Shown piece after piece: positions 1 to 11,399 of a DNA stretch of 64,000 bases. How positions within the stretch are numbered: the first letter of the stretch is position 1; the number at the start of each line of letters is the position of its first letter. The DNA comes from Parasponia andersonii. Its lineage: Eukaryota > Streptophyta > Magnoliopsida > Rosales > Cannabaceae. A program made the position numbers and the translations under genes. The DNA lies in the NCBI GenBank assembly GCA_002914805.1, contig JXTB01000157.1, positions 373,872-437,871 on the forward strand. Direction: 5' to 3'. The notes under the pieces are model-generated. The model was given only the letters and a program-made list of their open reading frames with translations, was not told the origin of the DNA and ran no database searches.

Positions 1-1541
1 GATATAAAGATTGTTAGAAAAAATTTTCGATCATTGTCTGACAGATTTCAGCCAAAACTCACGCAATAGAAGAGAGCAAAAATCTTGATACCATGTTGAG
101 GAGCTGATGGGATCTTTTCAGACCTATGAGATGAACATTAAGCAAAGAAAAAAAAGGAGAAAACCATTGCTTTAAAGGATGCATCTGAACCAACCGATAA
201 AGAAGGTGAAGAAGAGAGTGACGAGCTTGTCTTCTTATCAAAGAACTTCAGCAAGTTCTTGAAGAAGATGAGCAAAAAGTCAAAACATAATAATTCCAGC
301 AAAGGTAAGCCCTCTCCTAAACCTGATTTTAACAAGAAGAAAGGGATTTAATGCAGAGAATAAGATGGATATGGCCATTTGCAAGCTAAGTGTGCCAATA
401 CTTTGAAGAAAAAGACAAAGGCTATGACTACTATATGGAGTGATGAAGATTAGGGATGAGATAATACTGTGTTTAAAAACAGAGGTTTTATGTCTCGGGT
501 AGTTTAGGAATTCTATGCTAATATTACTGATGGATTTAATGAACTTGATTCCATTACCTTTCACAAGATCTTTATTAGAAGTCATGTGTATGACTTCTCA
601 CTTTAAGTGATTTCTGATTTTCTCGGTGTACCTTTGAGACCTCATGATGAGTTTGAAAAGTCTTTTGATAAAGACATGATTGCTACTGAGTTACTTGGGA
701 TATAGAAGAAGTGGCCTCAAGAAGATATTCTTCAAGTCACTGATCTGACCTTGAAGTACAGAGGATTTCATCGGATTGCTATGCACAATTGGAGACCTAC
801 CACACACTATCTAACTATTCACTTTGATATTGCTAGCTTTCTGTATGATGTTAGAACATGTGTACCAGTAAACTTGGGACAACTCATTTTTGAGCAGATT
901 TGTGATCCTCGCAATCTCAAATATCCTAAGAACTGATCTTTCCATCACTTATCTATGGGATTCTATCCCAGCAAAATCCTCTCATGTATAACTCTGAGTT
1001 CCTCACAGCCATTCTATCTAACATCGTGTTCAACCTTAAGGAGAAAGATCCAGTTGAGGGGGGAGCTTGAAGCTACTGCTGATATTGGTACACAAGGTCC
1101 TGCTGCTATTGTTGTTACAACATCCACAGATCAAGAAGCCAGGCTTATAAATATTGAGAAAATGGTTGCTGCCATTGCAAAGAAACTGGATGTGGAAATT
1201 GACGATGTTTGATCTTTATGTGTTTCTTTCTTTTTCTTTCTAGTTTTTTTTTTTCATTTTCTTGGTTTGTATAAGTTTGATACAATTTGGGTGTGTTTAA
1301 TTTTCTGCATGACTAATTTCTTTTGTGTTATGATATTTCAACATGTTCTAGTTTCATTAGTTGTTTTGTGATTGACAATTTTTATCACTTATTTTTTCTT
1401 TGTCTTTGGATCTTTTGTCCCAAAAGGGGGAGAAAGCATATTTGGGTTTTGGATTTTGGATACATACTGATCTTATTCTACAGACATATCAAATATTTGT
1501 CTAAAAGATGCCAAATGGGGAGATTGAAAGAGCGAAAAATC
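1..1541 (+). mobile_element. Internal 3' part of an LTR retroelement derivative (gag-like plus plant transposon protein domain)
   Basis: This fossil element runs off the left edge of the window. Around 88-135 the reading resembles the gag segment that carries an EEL-GSFQTYEM motif. Around 352-400 there is a CCHC zinc-knuckle-like stretch with GHLQAKC. From about 480 to 935 the translation resembles the 'putative plant transposon protein' domain, with PVNLGQLIFEQI as a recognisable segment. That domain is known from non-autonomous, LTR-bounded plant elements. Purine-rich tracts at about 1424-1436 and 1511-1530 precede the LTR at 1542 and can serve as the polypurine tract. No reverse transcriptase or integrase is visible, so this looks like a derivative rather than a full Copia. 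It is broken, with several breaks. The family call is inference. Confidence 0.55.
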
Positions 1542-2647
1542 TGTTGGCAACCTTCATATTATAACATGACTGATTTCACGGTCATGTTATAATATGCGAC
1601 TAAATATTTGATCTGAATAAATTTTTCAGTATTTTCCATATTTTGCTTTTATATGCTTTAGGTCACGATTTGTATAGTTGTCAAACATAAAAATCTGATC
1701 ATATTAATGCATGGACGGATTCAATTGAGAAAGAATGGGTAAATGACTCTTTCCTAAATTAGTTTTGAGTATATGTTTATATTTCATTAAGGAAATTCCT
1801 TTAATTGAATATTTTATGTGTAATATCTTTTATGGAAGTTTTCTTAACTCATTTCTACTGATTTTCACTGATTAAAGTTACTCTAATTCATGCTATTAGC
1901 TGTCAAATAGGTTTGAGTAACTTATTTTTTTATACCAAAAAAGTAATCTGAAAGTTTCCTTTTATGTTACAATATGACTGGATTGACAAACCATGTTGCA
2001 ACACGTGGACAGAATCAGCAACTACTTTCCAGATCCGTGTTCTAAGTTTAGTAACAAACTTGACTAATCTTGCAAATCTTCTAATTAATATTAAATGCTA
2101 TTAATTGTTATTTTGCATATCTAACATGTGAAGGCTTGCTCTCTTCTCTATTTAAAGACCACTCAAGAGTAGCTTTAGGTAGAGAGACCACTTATTATAT
2201 TTTTCAGTTTTAAAAGAAAAGTATTTTCTTTTAGCCATATTTTAGACTTAGAAGGTGTCCTAGTCGTTTAAGTGATAGTGCTTCAGGAGAGGTGCTGATT
2301 ATTTTCAGGAGAAGATCGACTTCAAGTACCTGAAGGGATTTCAGAAGAACGAAGTCAACCTAAGACGAGTAGTGCTCGCTAAACACGTTAGTGAAGGAAT
2401 ACATCTATATTGCGACAATTAAAAGAGGGAGTTTTTTTATTGTATAAATTAAATTAGTGTTTGTATTTATTCAAACTTTGTCAAAAGTATTTATTCTCTG
2501 GGCGTGGTTCCTTGGACGTAAGTTATCGGGAGATAACTTAACCAAGTAAAAATATCTTGTATTATTTTTACAATTTTCGCATTACCACCTCACATAATTA
2601 ATTAAAAATTAATTTTATTCAATAATACCTGATAAACGGACCTAACA
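1542..2647 (+). repeat. 3' LTR of the left-edge retroelement
   Basis: The block starts TGTTGG and ends CCTAACA, giving near-inverted TG...CA termini directly after a purine-rich tract. A perfect 15-bp stem with a 10-base loop lies at 1556-1595. A TATA-like TCTATTTAAAG at about 2143 fits an LTR promoter. Immediately to the right, sequence of the RGLG-like exon begins, so this LTR marks the left breakpoint in that host gene. The 5' partner LTR lies outside the window, so no target-site duplication can be checked. Confidence 0.6.
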
Positions 2648-2659
2648 GTCATGCTCATC

Positions 2660-3008
2660 TATGATCTTTTGCTATGGTTTTTAAGCATCAACTCATGACG
2701 AAGACGTCTTCGGCTTCTATCCAGACGATAAGCCATGCTATGGTTTTGAGGAAGTTCTCTTTCGTTGCAGAGAATTAGTGCCTCGTATAAACTTGGCTGG
2801 TACTTGGTCTTTTGCAAATCTTTCGTTATTCACTTCCGAGTTTCTTTTTACCAACTGTTACACTCTTTGTATTCTGATATGAAATTAGGTCCAACATCTT
2901 TCGCTCCGATCATTGAGGCTGCTATAGGAATTGTGTACAGCAAAATTGGACAGTACCATGTCCTTGTGATCATTGCTGATGCGCAGGTACAAAGATCCTT
3001 AACCTATG
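2660..3008 (+). pseudogene. RGLG-like exons, first half of vWA domain
   Basis: Two exons are joined by a 89-base GT-AG intron (2800-2888). The first reads ASTHDEDVFGFYP, then DDKPCYGFEEVL, then RELVPRINLAG. The second reads PTSFAPIIEAAIGIV, then GQYHVLVIIADAQ. These are the family's CFGFGD-ASTHDQ-DVFGFYPD, GFEEVL-RYRE and GPTSFAPIIE-GGQYHVLVIIADGQ blocks. A stop codon sits where the family has GD, between CYGF and ASTHDE. The second exon runs on through VQRSLTYG and ends at a GT at 3009. The retroelement LTR to the left removes the upstream exons. Confidence 0.8.
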
Positions 3009-3087
3009 GTTAATCTGCTTTCTTATATGTGTATATTGATGCCATAAATTAGGTTAGTCCTACAAAGTTGTGCAGTGCAGCCTAAGT

Positions 3088-3088
3088 N
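3088..3088. other. Single-N assembly gap at the edge of a Copia LTR
   Basis: One N sits exactly where host intron sequence changes into LTR sequence. Only the last roughly 265 bases of the 5' LTR follow it, whereas the related solo LTR at 18581 is about 1.78 kb. The N therefore probably hides a collapsed or unresolved stretch of LTR. The left end and target-site duplication of the Copia element cannot be read. Confidence 0.6.
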
Positions 3089-3090
3089 GC

Positions 3091-3355
3091 CTAAAGTGTG
3101 AGTTTTAATAAATTATAAGCAATGCCCACACGTTCATCCAGTTGTACTTAAGCCTTAGATTTGAAGATCGTGGTTGAGAAGACAGTTAAACTAGGATCTG
3201 CTGATAGGCTACAAGAGATATTAGATCTATTCTCTCTATATGTTCCTATTTGCTATGAATTAATACTATACACTCATATAGTCAATTATTTTGAGAAAAT
3301 TTTTGAAAATTCCTGGGCCAATCTTCTGCTGCGAAAATCATTTTTAAATCCAATA
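3091..3355 (+). repeat. Partial 5' LTR of the Copia element
   Basis: This stretch aligns by eye with the ends of the 3' LTR (10113-10294) and of the solo LTR (about 20114-20358). Shared landmarks include CTAAAGTGTGAG, TAGATCTATTCTCT, TATTTGCTATGAATTAATAC and GCGAAAATCATTTTTAA. Only the 3' portion is present, cut at the N at 3088. Confidence 0.75.
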
Positions 3356-6300
3356 ATTAGTACCAGAGCAGTTATATGAGTATATAGCATTAATTATTTG
3401 TATGCATGAGTGGATATTGTATTTTTTTTATATATATTTGATGATGAATGGATGAGTTATCATATAATGGATGTATGATTGATATTTGATCGTTAATTAT
3501 ATGGTTCCTTAGGTTTTAATTTTTTTAGATGTTTATTTTGATTAGATCAAAATATATAAAATCTAATTTTGGGATATAAGTATTGTTGTATTTTTTTTTT
3601 CCCTTGTAATGCACAAAGAAGACGATGCAAATATTTCTGTTTGAAGCCGACCCGATGCCCCAAAAATCTACACACAAAAAGTTTTTTTTTAAATATAATA
3701 TATATTATATTATATTATATATATATATAAATTAATATATATGTTACAGTTTACATATTAAAAAGAAACTTTTTTTTAATATATAATAATATATATATAT
3801 ATATTAATAATGTATGTAACTTAATATAATATATATATATATAGTTAACGTTTTTTTTTTTTTAAAAAATTGGGCCCAGGCTAAGTCCAGGCCCAAATGA
3901 TTATTTAGATAATTATATGGGCTAGGCTAGATTTATAAAAACTATTTAGAGGAATATCACTTTTTACAAGTATGATTTGTAAAAATACCAAAAAAAGAGA
4001 AGAGGCTCAAAAAGACCAACGGATAACTTTCAGGCCTGTGTGTCTTTAACTCTTTGTAATTTTATTATTTTATTAGATTGTAATTTCCTAAAGTACCCGG
4101 CCAAATATCATTTTATTTAATTGTTATATTATATGTGATATGTATAACATGACCATGCATAATAACATGTCATTCATTATACCCACTCATAGTCATTTAT
4201 GAATATCATGCATACATGTTATATTCAAGCTAAAATAGTTTAGTTAGAATATGACTAATTTAATTAGATTAAATAATTAAATAGGAATAAAAAAATTGAA
4301 TAATATGATTTAAATTTAAAAGTTAAATTTTTGGTAATATTACACTTATTTAATTTAGGCTATCCTTATTTATTAGATTAGCCAAATTATTCCTATAATA
4401 ATAAATTTAGATTTTTAGAAAATCTCGTAATTTATTTAGGACCAATAAGACTGAACTAATAGTTTAACCTAGAAAATTATATTGGATTTAATAACTAGGT
4501 TAAATAAAACATTAGATGTTTATTAGTAAAAACACATAAGATTTTTAAATAATGAGTGGGAGAGGGGTATATGACAATATATCCCACGGTCTCTATTATT
4601 AATTAAGCACCGTGAGATTTAATTGGCGCCTAGAGATGCTTAGATTTCGTCCTCCCTACGGAGGGTATCTATTTAAACTAAAAACAAGGCTTAATTTCCA
4701 ACAGATAGGATTTTAGAATGTATTTCAAAATTGACCTACCCTATGGCAGCAATTTTGAGTTAAATTGCTAAAATTTGAAATAATGGGTCACACTCATGAA
4801 GATACAATTAAATTATTAATAGTATATTGACCATAAAAAGGTAGTTAATAAATAAAAGAAAATATGAGATATTTTGATGTTTTATTTATTAATTGAGAAT
4901 GTCTCTATTCAATTAATAATTATATGACCTATCCTACAATGGCACCTAATTTAAAAAAATTGAATTACCGTGGAATTAGTAAATAAGTTTATGTGTTTAC
5001 TTACCTACATCATGCATCACGTTTACTATTCTAAATTCTTTGTGATATTTATTTTCAAATATGTTGAATGTTATTTTATTATTTAATTTTAGTAAACATA
5101 TCAACCTCGAATCCTATTATCGTTTTACTCGCAAATGAAAAATTAACTGGAGATAATTTTATCGAGTGGAAAAGTAATATGAACATTGTGTTTGTTAGTG
5201 AAGACTACAAGTTTGTAATTACGGAGGAATATCCTCCACAACTCGCCACTAATACTACTCGTGTTGCACGAGAAAGCTATAAAAAGTGGACTCATGCCAA
5301 TAATAAAGCTCATTGCTATATATTAGCAGGTATGACCGACGTGCTTAGAGCTAAGCACAAAAAGATAAAGATTGTTTATGAGATAATGGAGTCTCTCCAG
5401 GCCATGTTTGGGCAACAATCTGATCAATCTCGTCATGACGCTATTAAAAAGGCTATGAATGCGAAGATTAAGAGAGAAACTCTAGTGAGAGATCATGTTT
5501 TGAATATGATCAATTACTTTGGAGAGGCTGAAGTTCACGGGGCTACGATCGATGACCGTACCCAAGTGAGTATGATTCTGGAATCACTCTTACCTGATTT
5601 TCTTCAGTTCAAAAACAACTATGTTATGAACAAGTTGAATTATACGATGACTCAATTGCTCAATGATCTGCAAACCTTTGAATCGATATCAAGAGATAAA
5701 GGTAAAGATGGCTCAATAACTGTTGCTGAAGCAAAATGTTGCAGAAGAAAATCCCTCTACCTCTAACAAAAACAAGAAGAGGAAGAGCAAGAGTGTCTCT
5801 AGATCTAAGCCTAAAAAAAGCAAGAAAGGCAATACAAGCACTAAGAAGAACAACTCCAAGGACAAAAAGCCTGAGAGAAAATATTTTCACTACTGAGTTA
5901 ATGGGCATTGGAAGAGAAACTGTAATAGGTATCTCTCCGAATTGAAAGAGAAGAAGAAAGATAAATATGATTTACTTATTTTAGAAGCTTGTTTAGTGGA
6001 AGAAGATTTATTTAATATATCTCCTTGGATAGTTGATTCAGGAGCCATTAATTATATTTGTTATTCTTTTCAGATGTTTAGTTCTTCAAGGGAGCTTGCC
6101 AATGGGGAATTCATGATGAGAGTAGGCAATGGAGCCAAAGTTTCGGCAAAAGTAGTGGGAGTTGTCCGTCTTCATTTTAGAAATAAATTTTTGTTATTGA
6201 ATAATGTTTACTTTATTCCTGGTTTTCGTAGGAATTTAATTTCTATTTCAAGACTATTTAAACAAATGTTTAGTGTTTCTTTTCTTAATAATGGGATTAT

Positions 6301-8913
6301 TATTTCTAGAAATGATTTAAATATTTGTTCTGTAAAAATAGAAAATGGACTTTATATTTTAAGGTTAGACGAACAATCACTGCTTAATACCGAAATGTTT
6401 AAAGTAGAATATCCCAAACCAAAAAAACAAAAAGTTTCTCAAGACAGCGATACATATCTTTGGCACCTTAGGTTAGGGCATATCAATCCAGATAGGATAA
6501 ACAGACTTGTAAATGATGGTCCTTTAAGAGAGCTAAAAGTTGGCATTCTACCAGTTTGTAAATCTTGTTTGGAAGGAAAAATGACTAAGAGACATTTCTC
6601 AGCAAAGGGTGAAAGAGCCAAAGAACTGCTTGAGCTTGTATATAGCGATATATGTGGTCCATTAAATGTACAAGTAAGAGGCAGTTACAAATATTTTGTC
6701 ACATTTATTGACGATTATTTACGATATGCATACATGTACCTAATGCAAAAAAAATTTGAAACCTTTGAAAAGTTCAAAGAATTCACAGCAGAAGCTGAAA
6801 AGCAATTAAGTAAGTCATTAAAAACTCTTCGACCAGATTGAGGAGGTGAATACCTTGATAATGAATTCAAGGATCACTTGCTGGAAAATGACATCCTATC
6901 CCAACTCACAGCACCTGGAATACTATAACAGAATGGTATTGCAGAAAGGAGAAATCAAACGTTGCTTGATATGGTTAGATCAATGATGAGCTACTCTTCC
7001 CTACCACTCTTATTCTGGGGTTATGCATTACAAACCGCTGTTTACATTTTGAATGTAGTACCTTCCAAGTCTATCCATGAGACACCTTTAGAGTTGTGGA
7101 ATATGCGTAAACCTAGTTTACGTCATATTCGTATATGGGGGTGCCCAACACATATACTGAAAGGAAAGACTTAGAAGCTAGAACTACGTACAGAGGTTTG
7201 TTTATTTGTAGGTATCCAAAAAGCACGAGAGGAGGTTTATTTTATAGTCCTCAAAAGAAAAAGATATTTATATCGACAAATGCCACTTTTCTTAAAAATG
7301 ACTATATGACAGACATCAAACCTCGAAGTAAAGTTGTACTAGAGGAATTACTTTCTGATCAGATGAGACCATACCTAACAACAGCTGTTGAATGACAAAA
7401 TTATGAGACCATTATTCCAAATCAGAATACCTTAGCAACTCGACGTAGTGGGAGGGTTATCAGACCACCTGCTCGTTACAGGGAAGTTAGAGAATCACAT
7501 GATGTTATTTCCGATAGTAGCAAAGATGACCCATTGACATACAAGTATGCAATAGAAGATTCTGATAAGGAAAAATAGCAAGAGGCAATGAACCAAGAAA
7601 TGGAATCCATGTATTCCAATTTTTTTTGGGAACTTGTAGATCCACCTAACAATGTCAGGCCCATTGGATGTAAATGGATCTATAAAAGAAAAAGATGTGT
7701 AAATGGAAAAGTTGAAATGTTCAAGGTAAGGTTAGTGGTAAAAGGTTATACCCAAAAAGAAGGAGTTGATTATGAAGAGAATTTCTCGCCAGTAGCCATG
7801 CTTAAATCCATACGTATCCTCTTATTTATTGCTGCATGTTTAGACTATGAAATATGGCAAATGGACATCAAGACAGCTTTTTTCAATAGCTATCTTGAAG
7901 AAAGAATCTATATGGTACAACCAGAAGGTTTTGTAGCTAAAGGCCAAGAGCAGAAAGTTTGCAAGCTATTTAGGTCCATTTATAGACTTAAGCAAGCTTC
8001 GAGATCATAGAATCTAAGATTTAATAAGATGATTAAATCTTATGGCTTCGATCAAAATGTTGATGAACCTTGTGTATGCAAGTACATCAAAGACAAGAAA
8101 GTGATCTTCCTAGTTCTTTATGTAGATGATATTTTGCTCATTGTGAATAATGTGGAAATATTATCTAATGTAAAGAAGTGGTTAGCTGAGTAATTCCAAA
8201 TGAAAGATTTGGGAGAAGCAAGTTATGTGCTTAGGATCCCAGCCTTATGTATGTCATGTTGTGTATTAGGCCTGACATATGCTACGCAGTAGGGATAGTC
8301 AGTCGTTTTCAATCAAATCCAGGATTAGATCACTAGATAGCAGCAAAGCAAATTCTCAAGTATCTTAGGAGAGCGAGAAATTATATGCTGGTTTATTCAA
8401 GTCATGACTTGATTCCTACTTGTTACACTGATTCTGATTTTCAATCAGACAAAGATACTCGAAAGTCGACGTCTGGGTCAGTGTTCACTCATGGTAGTTA
8501 GCCGTTATCTGGAGAAGTGTTAAACAATCCAGCACTGCATATTCTACTATGGAAGCAGAATATATAGTAGCTTGTGAAGCAGCTAAAGAAGCAGTTTGGC
8601 TCAGAAAGTTCTTTACTGATTTGGAAGTTGTTCCAAATATGGATAAACCACTGACTTTATATTGCGACAACAATGGAGCTATGACGAATTCAAAAGAACC
8701 AAAAAGTCACGAGAGAGGAAAGCATATAGAGAAGAAGTATCATCTGATTAAAGATGTAGTACATCAAGGAGACATGGTCGTTATGAAGATAGCATCCGAA
8801 AACAACATTGCTGATCCTTTTACAAAAACGCTTCCAGCAAAGACTTTTGAGAGTCACTTGGAAGGTTTAGGATTAAGAGACATATCTCACCTGCTTTAGG
8901 GTAAGTGGGAGAT

Positions 8914-10294
8914 TATTATGGTTTATGCCCTAAAAGCATGCATATTTTGGATATTTGTTGAACTAATAAAATGACATTTTTCTATTTGAATTTATGCACA
9001 ATTGGTATGTCATTAAATATCCGAAAATCTGTAATTTATTTATGTGACCATAAATTTAGTATATAAGTGTTATATACATGAGAATTAAATTTATGGATAA
9101 TAAACTAAATATAGTCCGTAATAATTAATTAAAGTTTGGGATCTTTAATTAAATATTATTAGTACGGTCCATTAACTTTGAGAATGTAATAGTCTTATCT
9201 AAACTATTGATGTGTTGACATCACAATAGAGGTACTTTATATAATTCGATTATATAGGACTAGACCAAACATGATTTGAATCTTACATAAATTCGTTAAC
9301 TGTTGAGAGTTCAAATAATATCACTAAAAGATCATATATAGATCAATCTTAATCCTGAATAGTTATGGACTCCTATTTATAACATTATGTTCCTTGACAT
9401 ACTTGTTAAAAGTTTTTTTTCAAACAGAACGAAATACTTGTATCTTGGGAGCATGATGAGATGAGTAGCTGGGAATATAACTTACAAATATGGAATCTAT
9501 TCATTCCATTAGGAAACTAGAAAGATGATTCCCTTGTGTATTGATTCAGAACTTGAACAGTTTGAGTTCTCAATTTATAATAGATTTATAAATTAATTGT
9601 TCATTAGAAAATCAATAGTACACAAGGATAAAGATATAATTAGAGAGATAAACGAAACATGACCTAGCTTTAATTATGAATTGTCTGTGGAGAATTGAAC
9701 TACATGTAATGATTAAATCGATGGACTGCTCATTATTTTCTAAGTAAATTAATTCTGTAATTTCAAGAGTGTAATTCTAGGTTTTTAGTGAAGTAATACT
9801 AGAATTAATTAATTAGATATATTAATAAAAGAGTTTAATTAATTGTCATTGGAGCTTGAATTATAGGTCCATAGGTCCCCAATTCCACTTCTTACAAACA
9901 CTATACTGTATATTACATTATTTTTATTACTGCACATTTTGTCTAGAAAAATAGTTTATTTATATGTAATTAATAATTGTTATTAATTAATTTTGAATTA
10001 ATTAATTGAAATTTATGGAGAGATAAGTTTCCCGGTTTGTTTAAATTTTGAATTTAAAAATATTTAATTNNNNNNNNNNNNNNNNNNNNNNNNNNNNNNN
10101 NNNNNNNNNNNNTTGAGAAGACAATAAAGCAAGGATCCACTGATAGTCTACAAGAGGTATTAGATCTATTCTCTTTGTATGTTCCTATTTGCTATGAATT
10201 AATACTATGCACTCATATAGTCAATTGGTTTGAGAAAATTTTTGAATGTTTCTGGGCCAATCTTCCGTTGTGAAAATCATTTTTAAGTCCAACA
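8914..10294 (+). repeat. 3' LTR of the Copia element, with an N gap
   Basis: It begins TATTATGGTTTATGCCC right after the polypurine tract and ends GTCCAACA. An N-run at 10070-10112 interrupts it. Compared with the solo LTR at 18581, several hundred bases should lie in the gap although only 43 N are shown. Host RGLG sequence resumes to the right. Confidence 0.75.
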
Positions 10295-10555
10295 GTCGTC
10301 GGATGGCAGAACTCATCGAATGACGATGTCTTTGAGCGTTGTGAGAGAGAATGTTTCTAGAGAGAGGCTATGTTGAGGGAGAGAGGTTGCAGATGTGAGA
10401 GAGTTTGAAGCGTGTAAGTTTTGGAAGAGTACTTTTGGTATTAGAAAAAATCTAATTAATAAAAGGGACATTGATGTAAATAATTTAGAAAAGGGATATC
10501 TAAAGAAGTGAAACCCCAAAAATGGGGCATTTCTGTACAAATCCCAAAATTTTAT

Positions 10556-10700
10556 ATCGTGGTGTTGGTTAGTGAATATCCATTGTCCATAATTTTGGTT
10601 GGTGTTGATGATGGACCGTGGGACTTGATACACAAGTTCGATAACTACATTCCAGCTCGGGCCTTTGATAATTGCCATGTTATACAGGAAACTAATCAAA
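10556..10700 (+). pseudogene. RGLG-like exon, second half of vWA domain
   Basis: The translation reads VSEYPLSIILVGVDDGPWD, then FDNYIPARAFDN. It matches the conserved ASEYPLSIVLVGVGDGPWD and FDDNIPARAFDNFQ block of RGLG proteins. It continues the domain that stops at 3008, on the far side of the Copia element. The start is worn: the upstream VTRSVD-to-AIVKA part of the domain is only partly recognisable. The downstream block (usually followed by EFALSALMEIP) is not seen. Confidence 0.75.
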
Positions 10701-11399
10701 CAGACAAAAGTAATTAAATTTATTTATTTATCTGGGAAACAAATTGACTAAGTATTATTTAGTACTATATTGTATTTGGTACAACACAGAACTAAAACAA
10801 AGTAAATTTAACAACTTTTTTTTTAATATAGTTCTAATTATGTTTTATTTATAAATACATAAATAAATACTTCAAAAAATAAAAAAATAAATTTAAATGA
10901 TGATTATATAAAATAGGCGAATTCTCTAGTATCTCAAGCATCTTTTGAGACACTTAGTGCCTCACAAAAAGACAAAAATTTGTGTGGGTTGTTACCTGAA
11001 GTAGAAGGTCATTGCCCAAAAAAAAGCTTATAATTGGCAAGAGAAAAAATTATAGAAAAATGTGAAAGTTACTTTTAAGGGGCAATAGTGTAAAATCAAT
11101 GATATAAAAAAAATATTAAACTAAAAAAGTTATGGACTAAAATATAAAATTGCAATAAAAGTACTATTCACTTTATGCAATTTGACCACTTTAGGTTTGT
11201 AAAAATAATAAAATGATAAGTATCATGTATCAAAAACAAGTATTATGGATTAAAGAGCAAACATTATACCTCAAAGAGCAAGTATTTCAATCCTATTAAA
11301 ATTTTTGTTGTCGTTTCCACTAGTTTGATGTCATCTTTTATTTATTGTCTTTTTTTTTTTCGACTTTCTATTGAAATTAGTAAATTAATTAAACTTAAT
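10701..11399. other. AT-rich intergenic or intronic filler
   Basis: No open reading frame of note, no RNA gene and no clear repeat ends are seen here. Short A and T runs are common. The stretch lies in what was once RGLG intron or later inserted DNA. Confidence 0.5.

Larger units (their letters stand above)
3091..10294 (+). mobile_element. Ty1/Copia LTR retrotransposon (fossil) inside the RGLG pseudogene
   Basis: Structure on the plus strand: a partial 5' LTR (to about 3355); a primer-binding-site-like TAGTACCAGAGCA at 3358 (initiator Met tRNA type); a long AT-rich leader; a gag region at 5068-5760; then, in Copia order, protease (WIVDSGAINYIC, about 6028), GAG-pre-integrase and integrase (about 6450-7175), reverse transcriptase (about 7588-8250) and RNase H (about 8549-8898). 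The polypurine tract AAGTGGGAGA precedes the 3' LTR at 8914. The order protease-integrase-RT-RNase H defines Copia. The element is broken many times over (roughly ten) and cannot be active. It separates the two halves of the RGLG vWA domain. Its age is moderate to old, judged from decay rather than an LTR date. Confidence 0.85.
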
